The position numbers and the translations under genes were made by a program. Source: Aneurinibacillus uraniidurans (lineage in GTDB: Bacteria; Bacillota; Bacilli; Aneurinibacillales; Aneurinibacillaceae). From it: a DNA stretch of 64,000 nt. Below the pieces are notes generated by a model. That model saw only the letters and a list, made by a program, of their open reading frames with translations. It did no database searches and was not told where the DNA came from. The DNA lies in assembly GCF_028471905.1 (NCBI RefSeq), contig NZ_CP116902.1, positions 904,501 through 968,500 of the forward strand. Reading direction: 5' to 3'. Shown here in pieces: positions 1-7,401 of the stretch (position 1 is its first letter; each line of letters begins with the position of its first letter).

Positions 1-2
1 CA

Positions 3-1100
3 TTGGTTCCTGATAAACATACAGACCTTGATATATATGAGCTATTATCAGTGATGGCAGAAAGTATGAATATGAAACCCCCGACGATTTCCGTTCCAAA
101 AGGGCTAATAAAACTGCTCCTGAAAAGTGGAGGAAGCAAATTGACCGGAACTTCTTCTGAATCACTAGCCTTCATTACGAACAGAGAGTTTTCAAATGAA
201 TCAGCGAAAAAAATAGTGAACAAAGGATGGCTTGAAGACGGAAGTGTAAAAAATCTCATCCCTGTAGTTGTGGCCGATTTAGACTATCGGTTGACGTATC
301 AGAATCACCAAATGGACAAAAGATTTGAAAGAACACGTGTGGAACATACAACTGTTTATCGATTAAAAGGAGAAGGGAACCCCTTTATTTTATTTCATGG
401 ACTCCTTTGCGATGGGGAAGATCTTTTTCCATTGGGCATACGTATTCATGAAAAAACGGGTCATCCTGTATGGATTGTCGATCTTCCTGGTTTAGGACGT
501 TCGCCTTTTCTACGAGAAAAAAAGCTTCTTGCTCCTTACATTCATAGTGTAAAAAAACTTTTGAAAGAATCTGCCAGCGGCGCCTATCTTATTGGACACT
601 CCTTTGGCGCCCTGACTTTATTAGAAGCATTGAAAGAAAATGTGATACGGACACAAGATTCTCTTATCCTTCTTCAACCCCCTATAAAAAAACAAGTAAC
701 AGCATTAGATCGATTCCCTTCTATAAGCAAGTGGTTGCTGAAATTGGCTACCCCGAACAAAATCGAACAATACATATTGAAACAAGGATTATTTGACCAT
801 AAGGAGACGATTCCAGCAGGGTATATAAAGAAAGTCGCACAAAGCTTTACTTCACCTAGAATATTACATACAACCGTTCAACTGAATTCCTTTTTGTCAG
901 AGACAATGGAAAAGAATGTGGATACTCATCCAAATCGTGAAATTCATATTATTTGGGGGAACAAAGATGCTGTTTATACGCCGCCAATATCACTTGGTAC
1001 TATGGATTATGTACCCTTCGGCCATCACTTTCCTATCTCTCATCCTGATGAAACGGCAGAGAGGATTATTCATCATCTAAACAAACAGGGACTTTCTTGA
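3..1100 (+). CDS. C-terminal part of a fused NAD-dependent epimerase / alpha-beta hydrolase
   Basis: The frame is open to the window edge, so the gene starts upstream. Residues 1-100 resemble the C-terminal substrate-binding end of an extended SDR/epimerase. From about residue 125 an alpha/beta-hydrolase fold follows: oxyanion strand FILFHGLLCDG, a nucleophile elbow GHSFGA (Ser near residue 200), an acid-bearing strand HIIWGNKDAVY and a C-terminal catalytic His in FGHHFPISHP. Both halves are in one frame, so this looks like a real fusion. The substrate cannot be told. It sits directly left of a truncated sigK, so it may be cargo of an intervening element. The first codon shown is only the first open codon and not a supported start. 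Confidence 0.7.
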   Translation: MVPDKHTDLDIYELLSVMAESMNMKPPTISVPKGLIKLLLKSGGSKLTGTSSESLAFITNREFSNESAKKIVNKGWLEDGSVKNLIPVVVADLDYRLTYQNHQMDKRFERTRVEHTTVYRLKGEGNPFILFHGLLCDGEDLFPLGIRIHEKTGHPVWIVDLPGLGRSPFLREKKLLAPYIHSVKKLLKESASGAYLIGHSFGALTLLEALKENVIRTQDSLILLQPPIKKQVTALDRFPSISKWLLKLATPNKIEQYILKQGLFDHKETIPAGYIKKVAQSFTSPRILHTTVQLNSFLSETMEKNVDTHPNREIHIIWGNKDAVYTPPISLGTMDYVPFGHHFPISHPDETAERIIHHLNKQGLS

Positions 1101-1191
1101 GTAAGCATCTTTGTTTTCTTTTTATCCAGTTTCTCCGGCCTTCCACCCAGGCCTCCTCTTGCTAAATTCAGCAAACGCCGCAAACAGATAA

Positions 1192-1497
1192 CCTGTTAGC
1201 AGAAACGAAATCAGCCTAATTGATATTCTTGGAACCGAAGCTAATGAAATCGAAGACCTTGTTCAGCTCAAAATCGAAAAAAATAAAATCTATAAGCACA
1301 TCCATATTCTTGACGAGCGGGAAAAGGAAGTCATCATCGGTCGGTTCGGACTCGATAATGAAGAAGAACGTACCCAGCGTGAGATTGCGCGGGAGCTGGG
1401 GATTTCGCGGTCTTATGTATCACGAATCGAGAAGCGGGCATTGCTTAAATTGTTCCACGAGTTTTACCGAAAGAATGAAAACGAAGTGAAAAATTAA
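1192..1497 (+). CDS. sigK: 3' half of a split sigma-K gene (spoIIIC-like)
   Basis: The frame translates without interruption from just after an in-frame TAA (1189-1191). It gives NEISLIDIL, then [34 protein letters not shown] and [17 protein letters not shown]. This is region 4 of sigma-K, the late mother-cell sporulation sigma factor. Regions 1-3 and any start codon are missing. Homology begins abruptly at the NEIS codons (1204), where B. subtilis sigK is interrupted by the skin element between spoIVCB and spoIIIC. I infer that sequence left of about 1204 is inside an intervening element and that the 5' half lies elsewhere; a plain decayed copy cannot be excluded. A strong terminator follows. 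The annotated bounds run from the first codon after the stop. Confidence 0.8.
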   Translation, partial: PVSRNEISLIDILGTEANEIEDLVQLKIEKNKIYKHIHILDEREKEVIIGRFGLDNEEERTQREIARELGISRSYVSRIEKRALLKLFHEFYRKNENEVKN

Positions 1498-1517
1498 TGA
1501 TTTGATCCATTTTCATA

Positions 1518-1552
1518 AAAAAGGACGCTTCCCGAGGGAGAGCGTCCTTTTG
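1518..1552. terminator. Bidirectional intrinsic terminator between sigK fragment and cold-shock gene
   Basis: An 11-bp stem (AAAAGGACGCT / AGCGTCCTTTT) encloses a short loop, with A and T runs on opposite sides. It can end transcription from both convergent genes. Confidence 0.85.
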
Positions 1553-1564
1553 CATGATTGAGTC

Positions 1565-1768
1565 TTACAGCTTAACTACGTTTTCAGCTTGCGGTCCACG
1601 GTTTCCTTGAACGATCGAGAACTGAACGCGTTGACCTTCTTCTAACGACTTGAATCCTTCGCCTGTAATTGCGCTGAAGTGAACGAATACATCGCTGCCG
1701 CCTTCAACTTCGATAAAACCAAACCCTTTTTCAGCATTAAACCATTTAACTGTTCCTGTTGTTTGCAT
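1565..1768 (-). CDS. Cold-shock protein, CspA/CspB family
   Basis: A 67-residue single cold-shock domain, the usual family length. Both RNA-binding motifs are present: RNP1 KGFGFIEV and RNP2 DVFVHFSAI, plus the aromatic WFN near the N-terminus. Proteins of this family bind single-stranded RNA or DNA in the cytoplasm and melt mRNA structure on cold shock. The start was placed at the ATG 6 nt after a perfect GGAGGTT Shine-Dalgarno; five further upstream codons are open but lack a ribosome site. Transcribed alone, convergent with the sigK fragment. The paralogue (cspB, C or D) cannot be assigned. Confidence 0.95.
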   Translation of the reverse strand: MQTTGTVKWFNAEKGFGFIEVEGGSDVFVHFSAITGEGFKSLEEGQRVQFSIVQGNRGPQAENVVKL

Positions 1769-1809
1769 GAAAGGAACCTCCAAAAAATTAGTATTTATAT
1801 AAGGTCTCT

Positions 1810-1824
1810 ATTTACCGGGTAAAT
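1810..1824. promoter_or_regulatory. Palindrome in the cold-shock gene leader
   Basis: ATTTACCGGGTAAAT is a 7+1+7 perfect dyad about 42 nt upstream of the csp start codon. It could be an operator or a leader hairpin. The surrounding 1784-2150 stretch holds no gene. On the minus strand it has further dyads but no clear -35/-10 pair. Confidence 0.35.
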
Positions 1825-2155
1825 AAACACGCATATATCAAAAAGTGAATGGTACTTTTGACATCTCAAAACAATGAAAGCCCTACCTCTCTTTCATCCT
1901 TACGGTTCCGATGACCGTGCCAGTGTGAATTGCATGGCAAAAATATAAACCGATACTTAGTATCACCGTTTCTTACAGGATTATACATGGAGTTGATCAG
2001 AAATAAGAAAAAGAAGTGATAAAAAGAGGATATAATAGAAGAGAAGGAACGATAAGATATACAATCATGGCGTGTCTACACGCGAATTACCCAACTATAC
2101 GCTCTTTCCGAAGAAAAGTCAAATGCATTCTTCATCTGTTTTGTATAAAAAAAGA

Positions 2156-2185
2156 TTGCTCCTACTGTTATTTTTTCGATATAGT
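2156..2185 (+). promoter_or_regulatory. Predicted sigma-A promoter for the acyltransferase gene
   Basis: TTGCTC, an 18-bp spacer and TATAGT lie 38 nt before the chosen start codon. This is a moderate match to the vegetative consensus. Confidence 0.5.
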
Positions 2186-2222
2186 AACATCGTATTCTTC
2201 ATGTAGAAAGGACTTTATTTCC

Positions 2223-3317
2223 ATGCAAAAAAGGTTGCGCGAGTTGGACTGGATGCGGTCATTTGCTGCCCTATCGGTTATTATGATTCATGTCACGTCG
2301 GGATATGTGATCGCTAATCCAGCTGCTTATGTTGTAAATCAGGCGATGCGCTATGCAGTGCCGCTCTTCATTATTTTATCCGGCTTTTTATTGTTTTATG
2401 TGGATCGGAATCGTGATCAATTATCATGGTCTTCTTTTTATAAGAAGCGCTTCAGTAAAATTGTCGCCCCTTATTTGATTTGGACAGTCATATATACGCT
2501 GTATACCTACCATGATGCAGTAGCGGCAGGGCAATATGGGAAGTGGCTAGCCGCATTGAAGGTAGATCTTATAAGAGGAACGGGATTTGTCCATCTGTAT
2601 TTTCTTCTGATTATGGTGCAGCTGTATGCCATCTATCCACTGCTGTGGAAATGGCTGCAAAAGCATGCGGCTAGCTTTTTGGCGGTAACATTTGTTGTGA
2701 CGGTGTTTTCGCAGACGATGATTTATTTCCATGCGCTGCACATTGTTCATTTGCCACGGCTGGTTGTGCCCTATGTTATTCTTTTCCCGCTCTGGTTGTT
2801 TTATTTTGGCGCTGGGATGTATGTGGCAAAACATAATGAGACGATTACTTCTGCGCTATCTGGTTGGACTGTACAGCTTGGTATAATGTATATAGCTTCA
2901 TTTGGGCTGCTGTTACTGGATAGTCACTATACGCACACGTACGATTCTTCAATCAAGCCGACGGTTATGGTGTATTGCTTTGTCTCTTACGCATTCTTCC
3001 TGAGCATAGCGATGAAGCTCAAAGACGTGCGTGGCCAACTGGCTCGATTTTCTGACTGGTTGGCAATTCAGTCCTTTTTGGTATTTTTGCTGCATCCACT
3101 TGTACTTGTTTGGATTCAGCGCACGTATCATGAATGGGCACAGTTCTGGAAAACAACACCAGGATTCCTCCTGTTGTTTGGTATTGTTACAGCTGTATCA
3201 TGTTTGCTCGTTTATATGGCGAGCTGGCTTCGCCCTGTTATTTGGATCGGTGGCATACCGCGGTCAACTCCTGCGGCTTCTTCCTCTAAACAGAAGCAAG
3301 CTACAGGTGCACAGTAA
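2223..3317 (+). CDS. Membrane acyltransferase, acyltransferase_3 family
   Basis: A 364-residue polytopic protein with about ten hydrophobic segments. The N-terminus RLRELDWMRSFAALSVIMIH carries the family signature, including the conserved Arg and the His at the end of helix 1. Such proteins (OatA and WecH type) O-acetylate cell-wall or surface polysaccharides using cytoplasmic acyl-CoA. No extracellular SGNH domain is present, so this is a membrane-only form. The ATG at 2223 follows AGAAAGGA; the in-frame extension back to 2016 shows no ribosome site and resembles leader sequence. Monocistronic between a promoter and a terminator. The polysaccharide substrate is unknown. Confidence 0.85.
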   Translation: MQKRLRELDWMRSFAALSVIMIHVTSGYVIANPAAYVVNQAMRYAVPLFIILSGFLLFYVDRNRDQLSWSSFYKKRFSKIVAPYLIWTVIYTLYTYHDAVAAGQYGKWLAALKVDLIRGTGFVHLYFLLIMVQLYAIYPLLWKWLQKHAASFLAVTFVVTVFSQTMIYFHALHIVHLPRLVVPYVILFPLWLFYFGAGMYVAKHNETITSALSGWTVQLGIMYIASFGLLLLDSHYTHTYDSSIKPTVMVYCFVSYAFFLSIAMKLKDVRGQLARFSDWLAIQSFLVFLLHPLVLVWIQRTYHEWAQFWKTTPGFLLLFGIVTAVSCLLVYMASWLRPVIWIGGIPRSTPAASSSKQKQATGAQ

Positions 3318-3330
3318 AATAACATCTATG

Positions 3331-3374
3331 AAAAAAGTCTGCCCAGATATGTTTGAATTTGGGCAGGCTTTTTT
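3331..3374 (+). terminator. Intrinsic terminator of the acyltransferase gene
   Basis: Stem AAGTCTGCCCA paired with TGGGCAGGCTT, followed by a T run. It starts 13 nt after the stop codon. Confidence 0.8.
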
Positions 3375-3497
3375 CACAAATTCTTACGTTTAATAGGTCT
3401 AATTATTCATTTATTACCTCCTTGTTAGGGGGTAAAATTTTCTTATATTAAATGTGAACAAAGAAAAAAGTCCCTGATTTGTTTTGGAGGTGTCTTT

Positions 3498-4085
3498 ATG
3501 GAGCAGGTCAAGTTTGAATATAAAGGAAGACTTGAGTTTGGGAATATGGGCGTGATTGAAGGTGAATTGCTTAGTTTAGAAGTTGCCAATGCAGATAGAT
3601 ATACTGTGGGTGACGTGATTATGTTTTTAGATGCAGGAAAGCGTTTTCCTATGAAGATTATTAAAAAAGGAATACGTGAGCTATATTTATTTGTCCCTTT
3701 ATTTGAAACCCACTTTCCAAACAATCGGCGCCGTATGGCACGGGTTCCTGTGAAACTGCCAGCTTATGTGAATGATTATATCAGCGAGCGAGTGTATGAA
3801 ATTCCTGCTGACCTGCGTGTTCGCGTCATTGACGTAAGCTTACAGGGCTTTGGTTTTGTATCGTCTGAACGCTTACGAGTGAATCATGCATATTATGTAG
3901 CATTTGATACGAATGACCTAGAAATTAAAACAAAGACGATCATTCGTAATGAAACGATGGCCGATGAGGGATATCGATATGGTTGCGAAATTCAGTCAAT
4001 CACACGAGAAGACTTCCATGTGTTGCGACGATTTTTATTGGTTCGCCAACTATCTCGGGCACTACAGAATCCATTGCGTTCGTAA
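3498..4085 (+). CDS. PilZ-domain protein, probable c-di-GMP effector
   Basis: 195 residues in two domains. Residues 1-75 form a YcgR-like N-terminal beta domain. Residues 78-185 form a PilZ domain with the arginine-rich switch NRRRMARVPV followed by DVSLQGFGF, matching the RxxxR and DxSxxG c-di-GMP contacts. B. subtilis YpfA/DgrA, which has this layout, slows the flagellar motor when it binds c-di-GMP. A role in motility or surface attachment is therefore inferred. A TTTGGAGGTG ribosome site precedes the ATG. No flagellar or diguanylate cyclase gene is adjacent. Confidence 0.85.
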   Translation: MEQVKFEYKGRLEFGNMGVIEGELLSLEVANADRYTVGDVIMFLDAGKRFPMKIIKKGIRELYLFVPLFETHFPNNRRRMARVPVKLPAYVNDYISERVYEIPADLRVRVIDVSLQGFGFVSSERLRVNHAYYVAFDTNDLEIKTKTIIRNETMADEGYRYGCEIQSITREDFHVLRRFLLVRQLSRALQNPLRS

Positions 4086-4195
4086 GACGCAGAATAATGA
4101 TTAATTTCTTGAATATTGTCTATTGAGTTTTGAGTAAATATACCTATAATTAAGTATAAAGATAGTAGGAAAGAGTATGCTTGGAGGTGGGAGAG

Positions 4196-4456
4196 ATGTT
4201 GTGGGGACCGGTTAGCCTTATTGGTTTCTTTTGTACACTTGTTTTTTTAGGATTTGCGATTCTTTCGCTTTTGTTGATTTTCTCGAAGCGAGGAACGTTT
4301 ATGCAGGGTATTGGTGGCCTCCTTCTTTCTTGTGCATGTTTCGCTGTTTTTGTATTTGGTGCAGTCAAGGTACAACAAAATATCGAGAACTCTTCCCATA
4401 AATTAGATGCTCGTGCTACCCAGGTGGCTAAGATACAGTCTGAAGTGAAAAAATAA
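4196..4456 (+). CDS. Small two-helix membrane protein, unknown function
   Basis: 86 residues. Two hydrophobic helices (about residues 5-29 and 38-58) are followed by a polar tail of about 28 residues rich in Lys, Gln and Asn (VQQNIENSSHKLDARATQVA). I do not recognise the family. The ATG at 4196 sits 6 nt after GGAGGTG; the open codon at 4181 lies upstream of that ribosome site and is rejected. It is a single-gene unit ended by a strong terminator. Confidence 0.6.
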   Translation: MLWGPVSLIGFFCTLVFLGFAILSLLLIFSKRGTFMQGIGGLLLSCACFAVFVFGAVKVQQNIENSSHKLDARATQVAKIQSEVKK

Positions 4457-4460
4457 ATGT

Positions 4461-4501
4461 AAAACCTGTTTTCTTCTACTGTAGGAAAGCAGGTTTTTTT
4501 G
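4461..4501 (+). terminator. Intrinsic terminator after the small membrane protein gene
   Basis: AAACCTGTTTTC pairs with GAAAGCAGGTTT and is followed by seven or more T. Confidence 0.85.
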
Positions 4502-4585
4502 TTGGCAAATGAATAAACTATGATACGATGATGGAAGTAATGAATATTTTTATATGATATTACGTTATAGGAGATGTTACTAACT

Positions 4586-6013
4586 ATGGAACAAGCAAAC
4601 AATTATCGCGTAGAAAAAGATTTCCTTGGTGAAAAACAAGTACCCCTTCACGCTTATTATGGTGTGCAGACGATGCGTGCCGTTGAGAACTTCCCGATTA
4701 CAGGCTACCGTATTCACGAATCCCTTATCGTAGCGATGGCGATTGTAAAGAAAGCTGCAGCGCTGGCAAATATGGAAACTGGTCAGCTGAACTCGCGCGT
4801 TGGAGAAGCAATTGTTAATGCAGCGCAAGAGATCATGGATGGCAAGCTGCATGATCAGTTTATTGTCGATCCGATTCAAGGCGGCGCTGGTACGTCCATT
4901 AATATGAATACAAATGAAGTAATTGCAAATCGTGGACTTGAACTGCTTGGCAAAGAAAAAGGCAACTATTTTGAGTTAAGTCCGAACACACATGTGAATA
5001 TGGCCCAGTCAACGAATGACTCGTTCCCAACTGCGATTCATATCTCAGTGCTGAGTATGCTCGATAAACTGCTGATTACGATGCAGGAGATGCATGATGC
5101 ATTCGGCAAAAAAGCAAAAGAGTTCGACCATGTGATTAAAATGGGACGTACGCATTTGCAGGATGCAGTGCCGATTCGCCTTGGTCAGGAATTCGAAGCA
5201 TACCGACGTGTGATAGAGCGTGACATGAAGCGAATCAAGCAGTCACGCCAGCATATGTACGAAGTAAACATGGGAGCAACTGCCGTTGGTACTGGTTTGA
5301 ATGCTGATCCGCGCTATATTGAAAGCGTTGTAAAGCATCTGGCTGATATTTCAGGCTTCCCGATTGTGGGGGCGGAGCACCTGGTTGATGCGACACAAAA
5401 TACTGACGCGTATACAGAAGTATCTGCTGCACTTAAAGTGTGTATGATGAACATGTCCAAAATCGCCAACGATCTGCGCCTGATGGCATCTGGTCCACGC
5501 GTTGGACTTGGTGAGATTACACTGCCAGCGCGCCAGCCAGGCTCTTCGATCATGCCAGGTAAAGTAAATCCGGTTATGGCCGAAGTCATCAATCAGATCG
5601 CGTTCCAGGTAATCGGTAACGACCATACAATCTGCTTGGCATCTGAAGCAGGTCAGCTGGAACTGAATGTTATGGAGCCTGTGCTTGTGTTCAATTTGCT
5701 ACAGTCGATTAGCATTATGAACAATGGTTTCCGTGTCTTCCGGGAATACTGCCTTGAAGGCATCACAGCTAATGAAGAGAAGATGAAAGAATACGTGGAT
5801 AAGAGCGTGGGAGTTATTACAGCCGTAAATCCACATCTTGGTTATGAAACAGCAGCACGCATTGCACGGGAAGCTATTCTGTCTGGTAAGTCCGTACGGG
5901 AGCTGTGCTTGCATTACAACGTGCTAACAGAAGAAGAGCTGGATCTCATTCTTGATCCGTTCGAGATGACACACCCAGGCATTGCCGGCGCATCGCTGTT
6001 GTTCAAAGATTAA
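4586..6013 (+). CDS. aspA: Aspartate ammonia-lyase (aspartase)
   Basis: 475 residues, full family length. It deaminates L-aspartate reversibly to fumarate and ammonia, feeding aspartate carbon into the TCA cycle in the cytoplasm. The superfamily signature GSSIMPGKVNP is present with the catalytic Ser loop, and so are GGAGTSINMN and TNDSFPTA. Fumarases share this fold, but the N-terminal sequence EKDFLGEKQVP and the loop sequence are aspartase-like. The start is the ATG at 4586, 12 nt after TAGGAGA; the ATG at 4574 directly abuts that ribosome site. Monocistronic here, without the asparaginase gene found in the B. subtilis ansAB operon. Confidence 0.93.
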   Translation: MEQANNYRVEKDFLGEKQVPLHAYYGVQTMRAVENFPITGYRIHESLIVAMAIVKKAAALANMETGQLNSRVGEAIVNAAQEIMDGKLHDQFIVDPIQGGAGTSINMNTNEVIANRGLELLGKEKGNYFELSPNTHVNMAQSTNDSFPTAIHISVLSMLDKLLITMQEMHDAFGKKAKEFDHVIKMGRTHLQDAVPIRLGQEFEAYRRVIERDMKRIKQSRQHMYEVNMGATAVGTGLNADPRYIESVVKHLADISGFPIVGAEHLVDATQNTDAYTEVSAALKVCMMNMSKIANDLRLMASGPRVGLGEITLPARQPGSSIMPGKVNPVMAEVINQIAFQVIGNDHTICLASEAGQLELNVMEPVLVFNLLQSISIMNNGFRVFREYCLEGITANEEKMKEYVDKSVGVITAVNPHLGYETAARIAREAILSGKSVRELCLHYNVLTEEELDLILDPFEMTHPGIAGASLLFKD

Positions 6014-6116
6014 TCCAGTAAGAAGAAAATCCTCCTGCTCTGGAAAGAAGTACGCCTTATAAAATGCTTCGGACGACGGACACTAAAGGTACTTTCCGAG
6101 GCAGGAGGTGAACAGT

Positions 6117-6302
6117 ATGGCACGCAACAACAAGCTTCTTGTACCGCAAGCAGCTCAACTGCTTGACCAGTATAAATACGAGATCGCATCCGAATTTGGT
6201 GTACAGCTAGGGAGTGATACCGTCTCTCGCGCAAACGGTTCGGTTGGCGGGGAGATTACGAAGCGTCTCGTCCAAATGGCTCAGCAGCAGCTAAAAGGAT
6301 AA
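6117..6302 (+). CDS. Alpha/beta-type small acid-soluble spore protein
   Basis: 61 residues matching the alpha/beta SASP family: [13 protein letters not shown] near the middle and the C-terminal block [18 protein letters not shown]. These proteins coat spore DNA and protect it. The segment YEIASEF is the kind of site cut by the germination protease GPR, whose gene lies at 52065. The ATG at 6117 follows a perfect AGGAGGTG. The gene is expected to be expressed in the forespore under sigma-G, but no confident sigma-G promoter could be picked in 6014-6116. Confidence 0.93.
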   Translation: MARNNKLLVPQAAQLLDQYKYEIASEFGVQLGSDTVSRANGSVGGEITKRLVQMAQQQLKG

Positions 6303-6319
6303 GTAGCATATACATGGAT

Positions 6320-6346
6320 AAAAGCACCCGTATCGGGTGCTTTTTT
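6320..6346 (+). terminator. Intrinsic terminator of the SASP gene
   Basis: AAAAGCACCCG-TAT-CGGGTGCTTTTTT, a compact perfect hairpin with a T run. Confidence 0.9.
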
Positions 6347-6480
6347 ACTATGTTATGAAGTGTAAAATATTACTGTATTACAATAAAAAGGTAAATATTG
6401 CACATGAGATATAAAGGTAAAAAAAGTATAATTTTAAAATATTATTCCATTTTATATTAAGAGAGAAAAGGGGAGAGTAT

Positions 6481-7353
6481 ATGCGATTTTGGTTACGTAT
6501 TTTTGTAGTATGTACCCTGCTAACAAGTATTTCTTCAGCAGTTCTGGCAGAGGTACAGGTCAATTGGATTAAAGGTGGGAAACCTGTTCAGGTTGGCGAT
6601 AAATTCGCAACCTTTGATATGAGTCCGAAGCTTCAGTATTTACATAAAGACGATACGATCAAGCTGCAAAAGGAATATGGGAATACACCGACCTCGCGGG
6701 AGATTGGAAGTATTTATCCGGTTGATCGGAAAGAGAACTGGTTTGTTGTTCTTGAATATGATGAAGTCGGACATATTAAGGACGAAGAAAAAGGTAAAAT
6801 TGATGCGGATGCCATTTTGCAAAGCTATAAAGATGGAAGTGAGGAAGACAATAAAACTAAAAATCCGGAAGATCGTCTTCAGGTAATCGGCTGGGATATT
6901 GTGCCTTCCTATGACGAGAAAACTCATCAGCTGCAATGGTCTATGCTAATCGAAGATGCCAAAAAAAATCGTCTGATTAACTACAATGTTGAAATGTTAA
7001 CGCGTCAAGGATATGTCTCATTTATTCTCGTATCTGATCCAGAAAATCTGGCTAAAAACAGAAAGTCATTAAATGATCTCATCCTATCCAAGTTTAAAGT
7101 AAACGAGGGAAATCGCTATGAAGATTTTAACGCTTCTACTGATAAGGTTGCAGAGTATGGTTTGACCGGATTAATTATGGGTGGACTTGGACTAGCAGCT
7201 GCTAAGAAACTTGGATTATTAGCTCTGTTAGGTTTATACTTTAAAAAAGCAGTCATATTGATTGTAGCTGCACTTGGGGCAGTAGTAGTTTTCATCAAAA
7301 AACTCTTTACGAAAAAGAGCGAGACGGATGATGATTTAAAAACAGGTACATAA
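6481..7353 (+). CDS. DUF2167 family membrane-anchored protein
   Basis: 290 residues. A signal peptide or N-terminal anchor covers about 1-23 (ending SAVLA). The body has the DUF2167 pattern: FVVLEYDEVGHIKDEE, then DADAILQSY, VIGWDIVPSYD and HQLQWSMLIED. Two hydrophobic segments lie near residues 222-262, before a charged tail KKSETDDDLKTGT. The family is uncharacterised and is commoner in Proteobacteria. The ATG at 6481 follows AAAAGGGGAG. It is a lone gene between terminators, and the 6350-6480 leader is very AT-rich. Outer-surface orientation of the body is inferred from the signal peptide. Confidence 0.75.
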   Translation: MRFWLRIFVVCTLLTSISSAVLAEVQVNWIKGGKPVQVGDKFATFDMSPKLQYLHKDDTIKLQKEYGNTPTSREIGSIYPVDRKENWFVVLEYDEVGHIKDEEKGKIDADAILQSYKDGSEEDNKTKNPEDRLQVIGWDIVPSYDEKTHQLQWSMLIEDAKKNRLINYNVEMLTRQGYVSFILVSDPENLAKNRKSLNDLILSKFKVNEGNRYEDFNASTDKVAEYGLTGLIMGGLGLAAAKKLGLLALLGLYFKKAVILIVAALGAVVVFIKKLFTKKSETDDDLKTGT

Positions 7354-7396
7354 CGAAAGAAAGACTCCCGCTATGTGGGAGTCTTTCTTTCGTTAT
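7350..7396. terminator. Bidirectional terminator between DUF2167 gene and hemY
   Basis: A perfect 20-bp inverted repeat (ATAACGAAAGAAAGACTCCC and its complement) around a 7-nt loop. It serves the two convergent genes. Confidence 0.85.
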
Positions 7397-7401
7397 GCAT
7401 A

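Noticed and set aside
1220-1489. Open frame of 89 codons across the sigK fragment
   Set aside because: It is in a different frame from the clear sigma-K homology and has no ribosome site.
6014-6116. Sigma-G promoter for the SASP gene
   Set aside because: No convincing -35/-10 pair of the sigma-G type could be picked, although such a promoter is expected.
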